The notes beneath the pieces are model-generated. The model did no database searches. It was not told the DNA's origin and saw nothing but the letters and a program-made list of their open reading frames with translations. From Erigeron canadensis (lineage: Eukaryota; Streptophyta; Magnoliopsida; Asterales; Asteraceae): a stretch of 64,000 nucleotides of DNA. Where the stretch lies: the NCBI RefSeq assembly GCF_010389155.1, contig NC_057768.1:13390501-13454500 (forward strand), read 5' to 3'. The first letter of the stretch is position 1. Every line of letters begins with the position of its first letter. The translations under genes and the position numbers were made by a program. This document shows positions 18,866 through 32,442 of this stretch, piece after piece.

Positions 18866-21800
18866 TCAAACATATTTGGCATACATCTTATCTTTCAACA
18901 ACTGCTTCACCATTAGTTGATACTGTTGAACTAATCTTAAACTACAACCCATGGATATCATCTCAGTATTGTCTAATTTCACAAGGTCTTTCTTACAAAG
19001 ATTAGCAAAATGAAAAGGCTCATAGACTCTGAGAAGCTCATTTGAATCGCTGTCTTCAACCACAGCTTCAAAAGATTTGACATCCATCCTCCAATACTTC
19101 ATATTTGACAATAAATTCGGCTTCAACTTTTTCATCGGAACTTCCTTCAAGCATTCAATTTCATTAAAAACTATTCGTCCTTTAGGCTTTTTAGTAATAG
19201 GGTCAACTTCATTTGTTTTAACTAATAATTGACCTTTCTAAGGACGAAAATGTCGATAAAATCCTTCACTTGCTTCCTTCTTCATCAATTCAACAAAATG
19301 ATTAGCAAGTGGTCTATTGCCATAATTGTTAAAAGGCACTTTTATAATATCAACAAAATCCCTTTTTGGCAACGTACTCAATGTTTTCTTACTTATTGGA
19401 AAATACATGGCACTAGAAGTTCTCTTTACAGCAAACTTTTGAAGTTCTAGATCATAAAACAAGCTTAAAATACGTCCATTTGTGCTTGGTAAAGAAGAAT
19501 CTTTCACTTTGTTTAAGTAAAGAATCTTATAAGCTTTCTTAATCTTTCTTTCACTACAATCAGAAATTCCTTCACGAAAAACTTTCTTTCGAACTTTCCT
19601 AATCAGTGAATCATGAGTTGCCTTCACATGTAAAGATTGTTGATAGACCACTTCAACAATATCAGCCTCAAAATCTTCGGTACAAACGATCTCATCATTA
19701 GAAATGATTTGATCAACAGGAAAGCCTTCAGATACAAGCTCTCTGTCTCTTCCGCTTCAGCACTATGCACTTTCTCATAATCATGAGCACTTTTAGAAGC
19801 ATTAGACTCCCCCTGAGTGGTAGCTACACCTCGAGCATGAGATGTCGAGCACTTTAGCATCTCACGACCCTTAGATTTACTGAAATCATCGTCTTTATCA
19901 TTCGGTCGAGCATTACTAGAAAATCCAACCTTACAAGCATCAGAAGGGATCACTACACTCCCCCTAGATGCCAAAGTCACGAGTCGATCTTCAAAATACT
20001 TTATCCAGCTAGTAACTTTATCCAATGTATCCCAATGGTTGTTTATCGACTGTTGATGAGCAACTAGTGTTTCATTTAATTTACCCAACAAAGTCTTCGC
20101 CTCTTTGACTCTATCTTCCATAGAATTCTCAATAGTATCAGCTTTATGAAGAAGTTGTGCCCAATTCTTATCAGAAGTCGCCAACTATGTACTCAGATAT
20201 GTAATAGTCGAAGACAATCCAGTAACAAGAGTTTGCACATCACCAATCGTCTTATCATGGTGAGCTTGTTGTTTCTCCATTGCATTAGCCAGGTCACGAA
20301 CTTAACCATAAAATTGTTCTTTCAAAGCAGTATTGGCGGCTTCACTAGCAGCCAACTGCTTAAGCAACAACCCATAATTATGTTCTAGCTTAGCAAGACG
20401 ATCATCTTTAGAAGTCAAAGCAGCAATTCGTTGAGCTTGATTAGCAATAGTCGTAGATTGATCATCAACTTTCTTCAACAAAGTATCCAGCATGCTTTCT
20501 AATCGAAGAATCCGCTGAGTATCAGTCATAGCAACTTGAGGCACAGAAAAAGATCTCGGGGGCGAAGAACCTATACCAATCTCAATAAAAGGCACAGAAG
20601 AAACAATAATAGATTCCACAGCAACAGAAAAAACAGTTGCAGGAATAGAAACAGGAGTAGAAACAACAGCAGCATGAGTCTCAGAAGACACAACATCCAT
20701 AGAAGTCACAAAAGCAGAAGAAACAACCGGTGTACCAATAACAAATGCACCAGGCTTACGAAATACACCTTGCTTCCGACACTTTCGAGAAACCAACTTT
20801 GCTTTTGTTTTCCCTTTCTCAGAAGTCTTCTCAGCTAAAGCAAGTTCATCTGATCCTGGTTCATAATTTTCATCTTCATCTTCAGAATCCTTGCGCTTGC
20901 GCTTTCCTACTGGTGACACTGAATCACTTCTCCCATATACAAACCCCGAAGGAGTATTATCATCACTCGAAAGAGAAGTAGAAACCGAATATAGAACTAG
21001 AGCAGGATGAGTGACAGACGGTCCAATACTAGTGGAAGGTCCAACAGAAGAACCAAAACCAGGAGTAGAAAAATCGAGCCCAAGAAAGGTTGCACCAGAA
21101 CCCCTATCAAATGGTTCATCCAAGCCAGTACTGTCAGTAAAGAAATCACCATCCGGTATAGATAAGTGTGACATATCAGGAAGAGGTCCATCATCCTCAA
21201 GAAGATGATCAAGAAAAGCATCTACAGGATCAGGAGGTCCATGCACTGGATGGTCTGGATGGTGTATATCGATAACAACATGTACCTCGGGAACAACAAC
21301 AGACGGATCAGGTACTGGAATCTGAGGATCAACAATAGCAGGATCCACCACTTGAACCTAAGGAACAACAATAACAGGATCAGGTACTGGAACATGAGGA
21401 ATAACAAAATCAACATCCTCCCAGCCATCATCAACAGGCGCGACATAATGCTCATCCACCAAGTGACCAAACAAAGGCACCCGTAGTTTATCATCAGTTC
21501 TACCAGTATCATGAGTAGTCATGGTATAAAAGATACATGAGCCAATGAAATTAACCTTCAACAACTTGCCAACAGGCACCAACCCCGGCAATCGATCATT
21601 AATGATAGCAATTACAAATCATTGATACATTAAAAATCTACTAGTAAGATCTGTAGAAATATTTGAGCGAAGATTCTCCCACAGAAACCTAGCAAAACTG
21701 AATGGCTTATTGTAAGTAAGGGCTATCATCATAGAAAACTCACGTCCATTCAAAGAATCATAACCACTCTTCTACTGACCAAAACAAGAAACAATGATAT

Positions 21801-22183
21801 GAGTGAAAAACCTCCGTTGTTCAAAGAAACCATGTTTCTTGATACCCTTGTTTTTAGGAATCAAAGAAAAATATCCCAATTCTATCTACAGCACCATTTC
21901 GCAAAGTCAAAGGAAATTCAATTCTTTCATCAAACTGAGCCGCATCTCCAAGCTGTAGTGCTGCACTCATCTCTTGCATAGTAAAAGTCATTTCTCGACC
22001 ATTTAAAACTGCCCGAATGTAAGCCTGATTACCATTTCGAGCAACATGATATGAAACAGTAGTCCATAAATCATTAACCTAACGTTCACAGACAACTGGA
22101 TTCATAGAAATCAAATGACGTATACGAGAATGCTGCAGGAACCGCATCAAAGGATGATAGGCTTCAAGAGTCTGATCTTCCAT
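18866..22183 (-). pseudogene. Additional ORF (aORF) of Copia element E, broken
   Basis: The frame starts at 22183 (MEDQTLEAYHPLMRFLQHSR) and runs to a stop at 18866, next to the polypurine tract. The N-terminal segment with AYIRAVLNGREMTFTMQEM and LQLGD aligns with the start of the F aORF at 53066. The middle (21351-20302) is proline- and serine-rich, with an acidic basic-flanked patch and a C-terminal coiled coil (ANQAQRIAALTSKDDRLAKL). The C-terminal part (YWRMDVKSFEAVVEDSDSNEL) matches the F aORF C-terminus. Stops and frameshifts occur near 22080, 21830, 21355, 20305, 20190, 19640 and 19240. No gag or pol of this element is visible upstream. Function unknown. Confidence 0.7.
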
Positions 22184-23579
22184 AACAGATCGAACACACA
22201 ATTATGAAGCGCTACAAATCGTAGAGTAACTGCAAAATAGACACAAGACAAACGAAAATGCACCAAAACAAAAATATAAGAAATACAATTCAAATTATTC
22301 TTTAAAAATACAGTTTCACAAAAGAATATTTATAATAATAATAAAAGCAAATATACGATCAATGACTATCATAATCCATTCATATACTTGATTAACGAAA
22401 AGCTGCAAAACAAAAATTTTCTAGACAAAATCCCAGTTTTAAGTCTACGAATCTCAAATTTGGTTGACCCAACTCAAATCAAAACTCAAATGAGTTTTCA
22501 AGTTTAAAATTAGTACAAGTCCAGATCCAAACTTACATAATTTTACAAATTCCATACAAAAACAAAACCTAAAATTGTTTAAATTTACAAATCTCAAACT
22601 TGATTGACATATATTGAACCAAAACCCAAATGAGTTTTCAAGTCCAAAATTAATACAAGTCGAGACCTAAACTTGACCAATCTTACAAGTTTTGGCCGGT
22701 TAAAAAGAAATTTTGTATGCATACCACAAACTGTCCAAAGTCACTAGCATTTTTAGTACAACAATTTCAACATTAAGCTCCTTCAAATATTATTAAACTT
22801 ATGCAAGGTAGTACTTAAAATGCTTATTCCAAAATAGCAGCATACATAAATTACAAATAGGAAAAGCATATTTAATAAACTCAAATCATATCACATTCAA
22901 AAGTGAAAGTCGAGCTCGACTGAAACCAAACTCGTCTATGACAAGTACAACATCCAAGCAAGTCAAATTCATCATATTATGTCACAACCAAACTAGCCAA
23001 ATAGCATAACAAAAGATGCAAGAGGTAATCAGAGGACAAGCTTAAATGAGACCTTAATAAAAAAAAAAACTCATTACACCCTGAAATAATACAAATCGTA
23101 TAGGTCAACTCGAATGACTCAACCTCGTACGAGTCAAACTTAGTCAACATCGAATTTACAAGCCACGGTATTCTAATCTAATTAAGATCAAGTATCACAA
23201 AATAACATCACATTCAGGCCAAAATTCGACATAAATTAGCCCCGAAGCAGTAGACCCCGAATGGGTCGAGCTCGAGTGGAGCCTAGATAAGTAAACATGG
23301 GTTAATCAAATTGCTAGCGGGTCAAGCTCAATATGAACCAAGGACGGAGCCCGAGTCTTTGGAGCTCGAGAGGTCGAGCTCGAATGGATCTTAGGTCGAG
23401 CTCGAATGGAGCTTAGGTCGAGCTCGAATGGATCAAGGAACAACCAAACAAACAATCATAATGGAGGTCGAGCTCAACTTATTTGACCCGGATTATGAAT
23501 TGAGCTAGGGTGAAAACGAGCCTTCTTTGAAACAAATTACTGTTCATCATCTTCAACCTCAAAAATCTTTACAAATTTC
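22184..23579. other. Non-coding spacer upstream of aORF E
   Basis: AT-rich, no coding found. In F and A the matching position separates RNase H from the aORF; here no pol remains. Repeated gtcgagctcga motifs occur at about 22910, 23265 and 23365-23435, echoing the LTR. C2 starts at 23580. Confidence 0.5.
23372..23437. repeat. 22-bp tandem repeat, three copies
   Basis: ggtcgagctcgaatgga(t/g)ctta repeats at 23372, 23394 and 23416. Each unit centres on the palindrome TCGAGCTCGA. Confidence 0.9.
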
Positions 23580-26500
23580 TGTAACACCTCAACTAAGGCG
23601 GAATGATGAGATGTACAAAAAGTCGAGTATTCAAAATAAGGATTATAAATAACATTCACCATAGCTTTATTTGATAAAAAGAATTTACAAATGTACAAGC
23701 ATGTGAACAAATTTCCAACTACAAATGCGTCCACCATACTTGGATATTAAGTTCACGAAACAAATATCAAGCACATGAATAGTATACTACAATGATCAAG
23801 GCGGATTCCATTGCCCATCACAAGGTTTGATATTCGACTCCAAAGTGCAATGCAAACAATCATGATGTAAATAATTCCTCAAAGCTTATGCTAATTCCTG
23901 AAAAGCATGAAGAAAAAGTGTCAACTACGAAAATGTAGTTGGTGAGTACATAGGTTTTTAAGTAAATCTCCATGCCTAACTATTTTAAACACTTAAAAAA
24001 CATGTTATTAGATATTAACATACCTAAACCATATGTTCGGCAGAATTCTCATCTCCAAATATCAAGTTTTCCAAATACCATAATGTCATTTCAAGACTTG
24101 AAAAAATCCATGGTAACTTACAAAGTTCTCATTTGTCAAATCATCACGAGAGAAAAAGTATATATATCGATTAATCATATATCATACCAAAATCATTCGG
24201 TTATCAATATTTTAATATCACCAATTTCAACAACTTCCAAGATTCCATATAGGGTCCAATACCCAAACCGTATGTTCAAAACATAATATCCATCCATGAA
24301 TAACATAAATTTCCCATTTAGCCAATGGCATAATTTGACGAGTAAATGCTTGAGCCACTACTAAGACCCTTTCACGTCGCAAACCAACATAATATATCCC
24401 ATCGATATAACCATAAAGCACATGCTGTCAATCATGTGTGTTAACCTTAATTGGGTCGTGCCATTGAGACGACTGTTTAAAATATAAAGTAGACTAGAGC
24501 ACCCCTAGGTCGACAGCCGTTGAGGGCGGCCACAGAGGCAGCTTATCAACCTGCCACCATCTTCGTGAGTGAGGAGACAAATCCTAGTTGCGTAACTCTC
24601 TGACTACAGGTCTCAATGAGTTAATAGTAGTGTAGCGGGGACTAGACTTTGACAGTACTCAAGCTCATCATATAACAAATATCACATTGAACATACACCA
24701 TAAATTCCATATCATACACATCCTTTCAAAGTATCATTTCATAAAAGAAAACAATTTTAGTTATCATGCTTTTCACCCCAAAAGTAAAAACACGTAAAAG
24801 AGTTTGAAAAGGGGCTATGACTCACCTTGATATGATGCACATCATAATTACTTATCCAAAATGGGTACTTTCCATCTATTGCTTCCTTGATCATATATTC
24901 CATCATGGTCCTCAACCACATTTCAAAGCCAAGACTATACCTACGAGAGGACTAATATACGTAAGTTCCTATCTTATGCCATTACTTAGAAATGCCACTT
25001 TTATTAGGTTATCATATGCTAATGTCATATTAAGTTATATTAACCTTATTCATCATTTGATGTGTAACTGATTTTAGGATGAATTAACATTTGTGATATC
25101 AATTTATAGATTGGTTAACGTAATTACTTATGTTCATTCCGCTTAGTTATACTTCGCGTTACAATGTTTACGCTTATCCTTTAACTCACATTTTTCTCGA
25201 TATGCCATATGATTACTTGGGTTTATGAAATTCATTTAAGTGTTATGACCCATTACCAATGGGCCTAAGTGTTATGGGCTTTTAAGTAACTTGGGCTTAA
25301 TTTAGTTATTGGACTTAACCTTATTCGGGTTATGTGCTTAATGGGTTATATTGGTTATTGGGCTATTTATGTTATTGGGCCAGGTGGGCCTACTGATTTA
25401 TGGCTCAATGGGTTCATTATTTGGGCCGAGCTAGCCCATTAACTCTTTAGTGCATCTTTTAGCCCATTACATAAATGATTAGTTTTCCTTCAAATTTTAT
25501 GTTGTTATCCACCAGATTTATGAAATGTTGGCCACAAAATTGGGGTTAAGGCCAATTATTTGGACCTTCATGATTTTTACATAGCGACTTATATGTATCT
25601 AGTATTTTTGTGAATTTTTGGTAAATTTTTAGATAATGTTTGGTATCCTTAAAAATTATCCAAAAACAAACTATCCCGAATGGGCACTGCTTGCGACTTC
25701 AGAAGTTTTATAAAAGTTCTCGATGTTCTAATAGTTAGAAAAATCCCATGATTTTAGTTTAAGTTCACGACACATTGGAATTACTTTACACCAAGTATGA
25801 CCTCCTGTAACCTTATGAATTAGGAGATAAAAATGTTAAACTTGATAAAATATTCAGACAAAAATGCAGCCTTGACAAGTTTTAGTAGAAAAATCATATC
25901 TTTCGTTTGGTTCAGTATTTTTGAGTAATTCCAGTTGGAGGTTAAACTTAACTCGTTTATATACATCTTTTATTTTGATACAAACACGTGATTTGGCCTA
26001 TATCAGTGCTTTTTACTCATTTGAAGTACGAAGTTTGAATCTGTTCAGCCTTTCTTGAAAACACCAAAGCATGCATTTACTTTGTTACTTCACCCAACAC
26101 CAAATTTGACATTTTCAATATACTTACTTCAATTTGAACAATATTCTACCATGTTAATGGTGTTTCTACAGATTTTATATCAAATTTTCCATAGCTTAAA
26201 TTGTTGGATTAAAGTGAAGTGTTCATATTTGTTTCTCAAGCTTTCGGTTTGTGATTTTTGGACATAGCTTTAGTTAGTTTGTATAAAAATCCATACTTCT
26301 TGTCATATATGAATACAACCCAGAATATTATACTTCTTTTAACATCCAAAGGTATATAAAATCATAAATCTAAAGATCCATCTCAATCCCATATCAAAAA
26401 CAACTAAACTAGTACAAAACCCAAGCATGCATGTTAAGATCTAACCATTTTACATACAAATAAGTTATAATCTTTTATATACCTTTTAAAAACTCCTATA

Positions 26501-27486
26501 TATTGAAAAATCACAGAATATGGACATATATTTTTTATTTTTTTTTATCAAAAACAGATTTTTAACAAGACCCTTTCATCACTTTAAAAGCTAAATCGAA
26601 AAGACATAAGTTTCATGAAAAGCCTTTTTGAAGAAACATGATTAAAACAAGTTGTTGAACAAGAAAAGAGTGTTTCTAGCTACCTTCAAAGACTCAATTA
26701 TATGTGAATAAGGGGCTGATTTTTGTGACATTCAAGACCACCAAATGACTCCATACTTCACCTTAGATGTTGAATTAACAAGAAAGATTATTATTACAAT
26801 AGTTTAGATTAGATTTAAGCTCCATTTTTGCTTGCAAAATCCGAAAATGGAAAAGAAAATGTGAAGAAAAGTTGAGACAAAGTTTTGAGATGTGTGTGTG
26901 TTTGTTTTGTGTAAAATGCAAGAGTGGGTGAGGTCTTGGGGTCATAAAAACGTGGCTAGAGTTAGTGTAGTGGGTTATGTGCTTGTTTATTGGTTAAGAG
27001 GGGTATTAGGGATGCATGGATTGGTTAACTCATGTGGGGTGGTGTTTGGTGATGTTTTGGGTATTGTATGTGAGGAAAGGGGGTGTTTGGCTGAAATTTT
27101 ATACTTAAACCCAATTAAGAGCTTGATTTTTTTTTATAATCTTTTATATATGCAATGTCCATATGAAGTCTAGGTTCATAATATATGTATATGAGTGTAA
27201 GTATATATGGTGTAGTTATATAAAATTAATTAGTTAATTATTTCAACTTTATAAAGTGTATGTGTAGGTTGTAGGTATGTGTAAATGGTATAAATTAATT
27301 TAATCTTTCTAAGACATAATTTGTGTTTGTATTGATATATATATATAGGTATGTATGTATGTATATATAGTTTTTGTGTTTTAATTTTATTACTTACCTC
27401 GTTATTTATAAACTTGCATTTACAATAGACATATATAGTTACTTAATGTTATTTAAGCTCACTTATATACACACTAGTTTATTTTT
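23580..27486. mobile_element. Long LTR-like element C2, family C, right end missing
   Basis: It begins TGTAACACCTCAACTAAGG and is the reverse-complement relative of C1 (57729-61774), at about 90 percent by eye in the first 150 bases. It carries no credible coding. The opposite terminus, expected to read ...TTGTTACA, is absent; the sequence instead meets a Copia A LTR at 27487. The five bases before it (23575-23579) are atttc. The best reading is one long LTR of a Gypsy-type element, solo or truncated. Confidence 0.65.
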
Positions 27487-28448
27487 AGTCCCAACTATTA
27501 CTAGATGGGTGCTGAAGACACCTCTATGTCGATGGTGAGTGAACTTTGCAACACGATCAATTAATCTGGATGTGACCAGTTTAGATGATCGTGTACCAGG
27601 TTAACTGGAATTAAGTATTAAGGTGACAAAATATTAATACATGCAATAATATAAATGACGAGTATATAAACTGGTGAGACAATATGTAATTTTCAAGTGT
27701 ATTTTATTTATTACTTGTTTAAATAAAATACAAGGTTGTTGCGGAACCAAGATAATACAAGAATGTAAATATCCTAACAACCCATGAATTACAATTGATC
27801 TAAACTTGGAAATTCTCCTAAACAATCGAAACACTTAGAGTTGTGAAATGTTTCTCTTTGCGATTGAGAGAATATTGCACAAGTTCACCAATATTGCAGA
27901 ATATATGTATTTGCAAAGTTGTTCAAACAGCTTGTGCAAGGACCTCTATTTATAGTCGAAGATTGAGCATGGGGATCTCAACTTCGACGTACAAATATGG
28001 TTGACAGCACACAAAAGTATTGTTTAAATAATCCTTTGTGTGTGTTAAATAAAGTAAGACAAAAGGTTACTTTATTCAACCACTCTACATCTTTGTATCT
28101 TTATCCAAAGACAATATCATTGTCCGGTTAAAAGGATGTAGAGTAAAAAGGTCTTCCTCGTAATCAGTGTAAAGCTTTGTAAGAGCATTTACACTGGAGG
28201 ATTCTCCAGTTGATTGATCTGGTAGATTGTCAACTGGGCTTCGTTGCCATTGCCAATCTCTATCTTTCATTTGTTGTCTTTGACTTCAACTGGAAGGTTT
28301 TCAGATTTTAGTCTTCTGATCTCAACTGGAGGAAGTCATCAGTTGCTAAACCTGTACAATGCAACTGGACTTCTAATATTTCGGACAATTCCTCATGCTC
28401 TCCAGATGTCACTGGAGAGCTCCAGTTTAGCTTAAACTGGACCTAACA
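27487..28448 (-). mobile_element. Copia 3' LTR, family A, left contig
   Basis: Sense is minus: TGTTAGGTCCAG at 28448 to ...AGTTGGGACT at 27487. It pairs with 46126-47088 (962 and 963 bp), with scattered substitutions and indels of several percent by eye. A TATAAATAGAGG core promoter lies at 27943-27954. The left flank ends ttttt, whereas the right LTR's outer flank is agatg, so there is no shared TSD. Confidence 0.9.
27943..27954 (-). promoter_or_regulatory. LTR A TATA box, left copy
   Basis: TATAAATAGAGG on the minus strand, identical in the partner LTR at 46583-46594. Confidence 0.6.
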
Positions 28449-28463
28449 AATTCCCCCTAATTG
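28449..28463 (-). other. Polypurine tract, family A
   Basis: The minus strand reads AATTAGGGGGAATT just before the LTR start TGTTAGG. The same tract flanks B' at 47791. Confidence 0.85.
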
Positions 28464-28722
28464 TCCTGAAATATTGTCAAGTGATTTCAAACTTGTTTCT
28501 ATACAAGTTTAAGTTTGAAGTACTTGAGTTTGATAAAACCTATTGAGTTTCCAAGACATTTTTATAGATCATCAAATGTCTTGGATTTTGTTTTAAAAGC
28601 TTGTAGATCCTATCAGATATCTTACTTGTGAGTTACAATCTGGCAACTTGTATATACACACAATTTACAAATAAGTTACAAGAAAGTATACAAAATTACA
28701 AGCAGATAGTTAGAAGGAAAAC

Positions 28723-31700
28723 TTAAACAGATGGCCCTTCGCCAGTTTTCCTTCTTTTTGAGATTGATGAAATTGGCTGAGTATCCTCGGGATCAAGGCC
28801 TAATCTTTCTTCAATGTTTTCCTTGAACTTGATAAGATTTTGCAATACGTACTCCCAGCCTCTTTCAACTTTATTCTTCCTCTGTCTCCCCTCCAACAAC
28901 CTCAACATTTCAACATGTTCGGAATGACCATACTGATGGACATCCGGGTTCTCAGTTGTCCTTTTGGGCCCACCAAAGTATTGTACCTCAACAACAAAAT
29001 GCTTGGCACCAGGCTTGATTGAAACCTTAACATCAGTAATCCTGCCTCTATTGTGCCTTCGACGCTGTACATCTGACAAGTATGTGCGAGCTTCAGATTC
29101 ATTTGTCAGTTTGATTTTGCTCGTGCTCAGCTTTTGTGTAGCAGCTCGAATATCATCAGTTGTGGGTTCAGATGGTTCTACCCAAGTCCTCAGATTTGCA
29201 TCTCTTGGCAAGGCTTTTTGTTTTCTCCCTTTGGACTTGGGTGGATTCAATACTTTGGTGACCGCCTTCTTTACCTGCTCAGTCCTCTTGAGAATCCCTT
29301 CAGACCTAATCTCTCTGGCCTTTTCCACCGACACATTCAAACACTTAGCATCCAGTTCAGCCTCATCATCCTGGTAGTGTTTGTCCAGTTCAACTTCAAG
29401 CATCTCCTTCAGTGCATTGACTATTCTTGGATCTTCTTTGATCTTCTTGTATTCAACAAGTGTCAAGCCAAGGAGTTGAGCATCAGTGATATCAACAAGA
29501 GGGGTTGGAAGATTTCTTCTAGATTCGAATTGGTTCACTTTCATTTGTTTCTTCCTTTCCTTGACCAGGTATCCCACTCTTGCTAACTTCTGACTCTCGC
29601 TTTCAGTAACTGGAGGCAACAAATCGACGTTGCCAGTTTCCAACATTGGTGCATCGGTGGCCGGTTTCAGCGATGGCCTTTCCCTTATCAACACTCCCTA
29701 CCACCACATCATCAAACACCTCAAACCCTTGCTCACCAGCCTCAGTACTGGTAGCCATCACAATCTCCTTCCCTTTACTTGAAGTCTTCACAAGAGTGTG
29801 AGGGGCATGTACCGACCTTTCCCCCTTGGCAGCATCTAGTCCCTGCCTGATGGCTTCAAAATCGGCATGACTAGAGGGCAGGTGATCTAGAGGCTGCCAT
29901 GATTGCATTGTCTTGCACTCTTTGAAGACTCCACAAAGCATGCGAACTGTCCTCCAAAGATGATTGATCTCTTGAGACTGAGTCATTACATTTCCACTTG
30001 TCTGCTCTTGACTCTTTAAAATCTGTTTGAGTATTGAGAGATCATCTGAAGAGGGCCCAGTTGCAGGGACTTCCTTAACACTTTCAGTCACACCCTCCCT
30101 TCCTTTGCCAACTTCAGTGGTCAGATCCGATATGGCAGTTGAGTGTTCAGAGACCTTGCTGGCCAGTGTATCCAGACTGCACCTCAACCGATCAATCTCA
30201 GATGTAATAGGAGTGAGATCGACCTGGGGCGCTGCAATCTTGGTGATCTCAGACATCACCTTTTCAATCAAATTGTTTTCACTGGCAGCCAAGGTTTCTT
30301 CAATCTTGAGACCCACTGAAGAGGCCAACTGGTTTCCAAGCTCTGTCACATCTAGGCCAGGTTTGTTACATAAATCTTGCACCTGCCTTTCCAGATTCTT
30401 AATATCAACCTCTGAAGATCTGACAGTACTGTTCAGCAGGTTGGATATCGAAGATGTGACTCCAGATTGAGTCAGTGCGAACGCCTCCCTTAAAGATGTT
30501 GCCAGTTGATTGGAGGATTCCACTAACTCGTTCAGCTTGCCAAACACCAAGTCCTCATTGGCAGAGAACTTGTTGATCCCAGGTCAACCACTTTAATATT
30601 TTGCAAGTGATCCTTGTGGTACCTGGAGAGGGACTTGGTGTTCCTATCGAGTGTCTTTTGAATCTCTTCCACCCTCGCGAGAAGGTTCGAGAGATCGGCT
30701 TGGAAAGACACGAATTGGCTGTCCAATGACGGAGGAGAAGGTGTCACTGGACCAGCCGAAAAAGCTACAGGTGCAACTGGACGAGGTATGACAATATTTG
30801 GTTCTCCAGTTGCAGTAGCATCAGTTGATAGAAGAGGAGGAGTTGTAGAAATGAAGGGAAGAGATTCAATGTGTCGTTCATGCTGAGAATGCTCAGGTGT
30901 GAACGACGGCGACGGTGGGGTTAGGACGTGTCTATTTCTAGGCACACCCATAGAAGAAAGTGGTTGGCGAGAGGTGAAAATTGGAGGTATTTCTAAGCTT
31001 TGTACAATAGTTGGGGAAACTGAAACATGTGGTTCTTGGGGTTGACCAAGGAGAGAAGGGAGCTGATCAAGTACAGTTGCATCAGCCATCTCCTGGTCAG
31101 ATTCCGTCTCAGATGAGTCCGAAGACTCAAGCTGAAACACACCCTCATTTATGCCAAGATCCATAAATGTTGGGGGTGGCTGAACAAGTTGTTCAGACTC
31201 CTGATGACCAGTTTGAGTTGCCTCAATGGTATCATCAGTTTGAGGATCCGTTGCCGAAACATCTTCTCCCTGGACAGAGGTGACTGGTGCCTCAACCACA
31301 ACTGCTCTATCCTCAGTTGCAATATCACCGGCAGCGGCTTCAGAGACCACTATCACAGATTGTGACTGGTCAGGTGCAGCAAGTCCAGATCTTGATCTCC
31401 TGCTTTTAGAGGATCTTCTTGCTTTAGGAACTGCCTGGACTCCTGCTTCTGCCACAGTTATGACTTCAGTAGACGAACCGGTGGGTCCCTCATTATTTTG
31501 AGGCCCGCCCAGTTGCCTTTCTGATTCACCAGATTGTGGTGCATCAGTTTTAGAGAATGCAAAAATCATTCTCGGGGACATCTGGACTTCATCAGAAGTG
31601 GATACCAGGTTGTCCAGATTCCTCAACAGTTCTGGCACAGAGAACAAGGATTGTGTGTTGTTGTACTCTTCTCTGCCCAGAATCTGAATAAAACAAAGGG

Positions 31701-32442
31701 ACAGGAATCTTGAAAAGGGAACACAAGGACCCCTGTTGCCCTTCAACTTGAACACAAGGCTCCTGAACAAAATACCTGCAAAGTCCACCCTCAGTCCATT
31801 CCAAAGGCAGTAAGCCATCTCTGCCTGAAAGGAGTTTATCTGGTCCAATCCACCAGAACTCCCTCCCAAACTCTCCACCAAGTGGACCATAAAGAACTTC
31901 CAGGATGGTGAAAGCCCTTTCATTGTAATGGACCCCTTGGTCTTCAACACATCCCCCTCCACCATCTCCTTATTTCCCATATCAAGGAAGACCTGGCGGA
32001 AATTAACATTGGAGGAAATCACCACTGGAGTTTCATTATGTCTCCAGTAGTTGAGGTTAAGGGCTTCCCTCAACGTTTCAGTGGTGATGGTACACGGGAC
32101 TGACCCATCCTTTAGAGAAAAGGAGATGGATGAGCAGTCCTCAGAAAGAGAGGCAGTGTACCAGAATTCACACAAGTAGTCATGAAATAGCTTGTGTGGA
32201 TTCAAAGAAAAGGCATCGCTGAGGGGAGAAATCCGAAGAAAGGATTGGATTCTCCCTATAAGAGAGTCAGCAGCCTGGAGCCCTTGAAGAGATGCCATTG
32301 GATTATTTGGATTTAATTTAATAAGTTTAGAGCTTATGGGAGCACCAGTGGCACGAATAACATTTTGTGATGGAATGTACTCAGCAGTGAGTAGATTCAC
32401 ATCACGAGTACGAGATGAAGAAGAAGAAGATTTAGGAGCCAT
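28723..32442 (-). pseudogene. Additional ORF (aORF) of Copia family A, two frameshifts
   Basis: It starts at 32442 (MAPKSSSSSSRTRDVNLL), the in-frame Met after a longer upstream-open stretch, and ends at a stop at 28725. It is about 1,240 codons if read across single-base shifts near 30575 and 29650. Layout: Ser-rich start; a conserved globular region, about residues 45-310 (FWYTASLSEDCSS, SPSWKFFMVHLVESLGG, PELLRNLDNL); an acidic, Ser/Pro-rich linker, about 320-600; a long coiled coil (KNLERQVQDLC, SEIDRLRCSLDTLASKV); and a Lys/Arg-rich C-terminal part with ITDVKVSIKP and a VEVQYFGG...YGHSEHVEMLRLLEG module. No transmembrane segment or signal peptide is apparent, so it is not envelope-like. 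It sits between RNase H and the 3' LTR on the same strand as pol. Function unknown. Confidence 0.8.

Noticed and set aside
26892..27173. 93-codon plus-strand ORF within C2
   Set aside because: Low complexity and hydrophobic, with no counterpart frame in C1; lies in a non-coding LTR.
29134..29586. 150-codon plus-strand ORF
   Set aside because: Antisense shadow of the A aORF.
28723..32442. aORF as retroviral envelope
   Set aside because: No signal peptide, transmembrane helix or glycoprotein-like Cys pattern can be seen.
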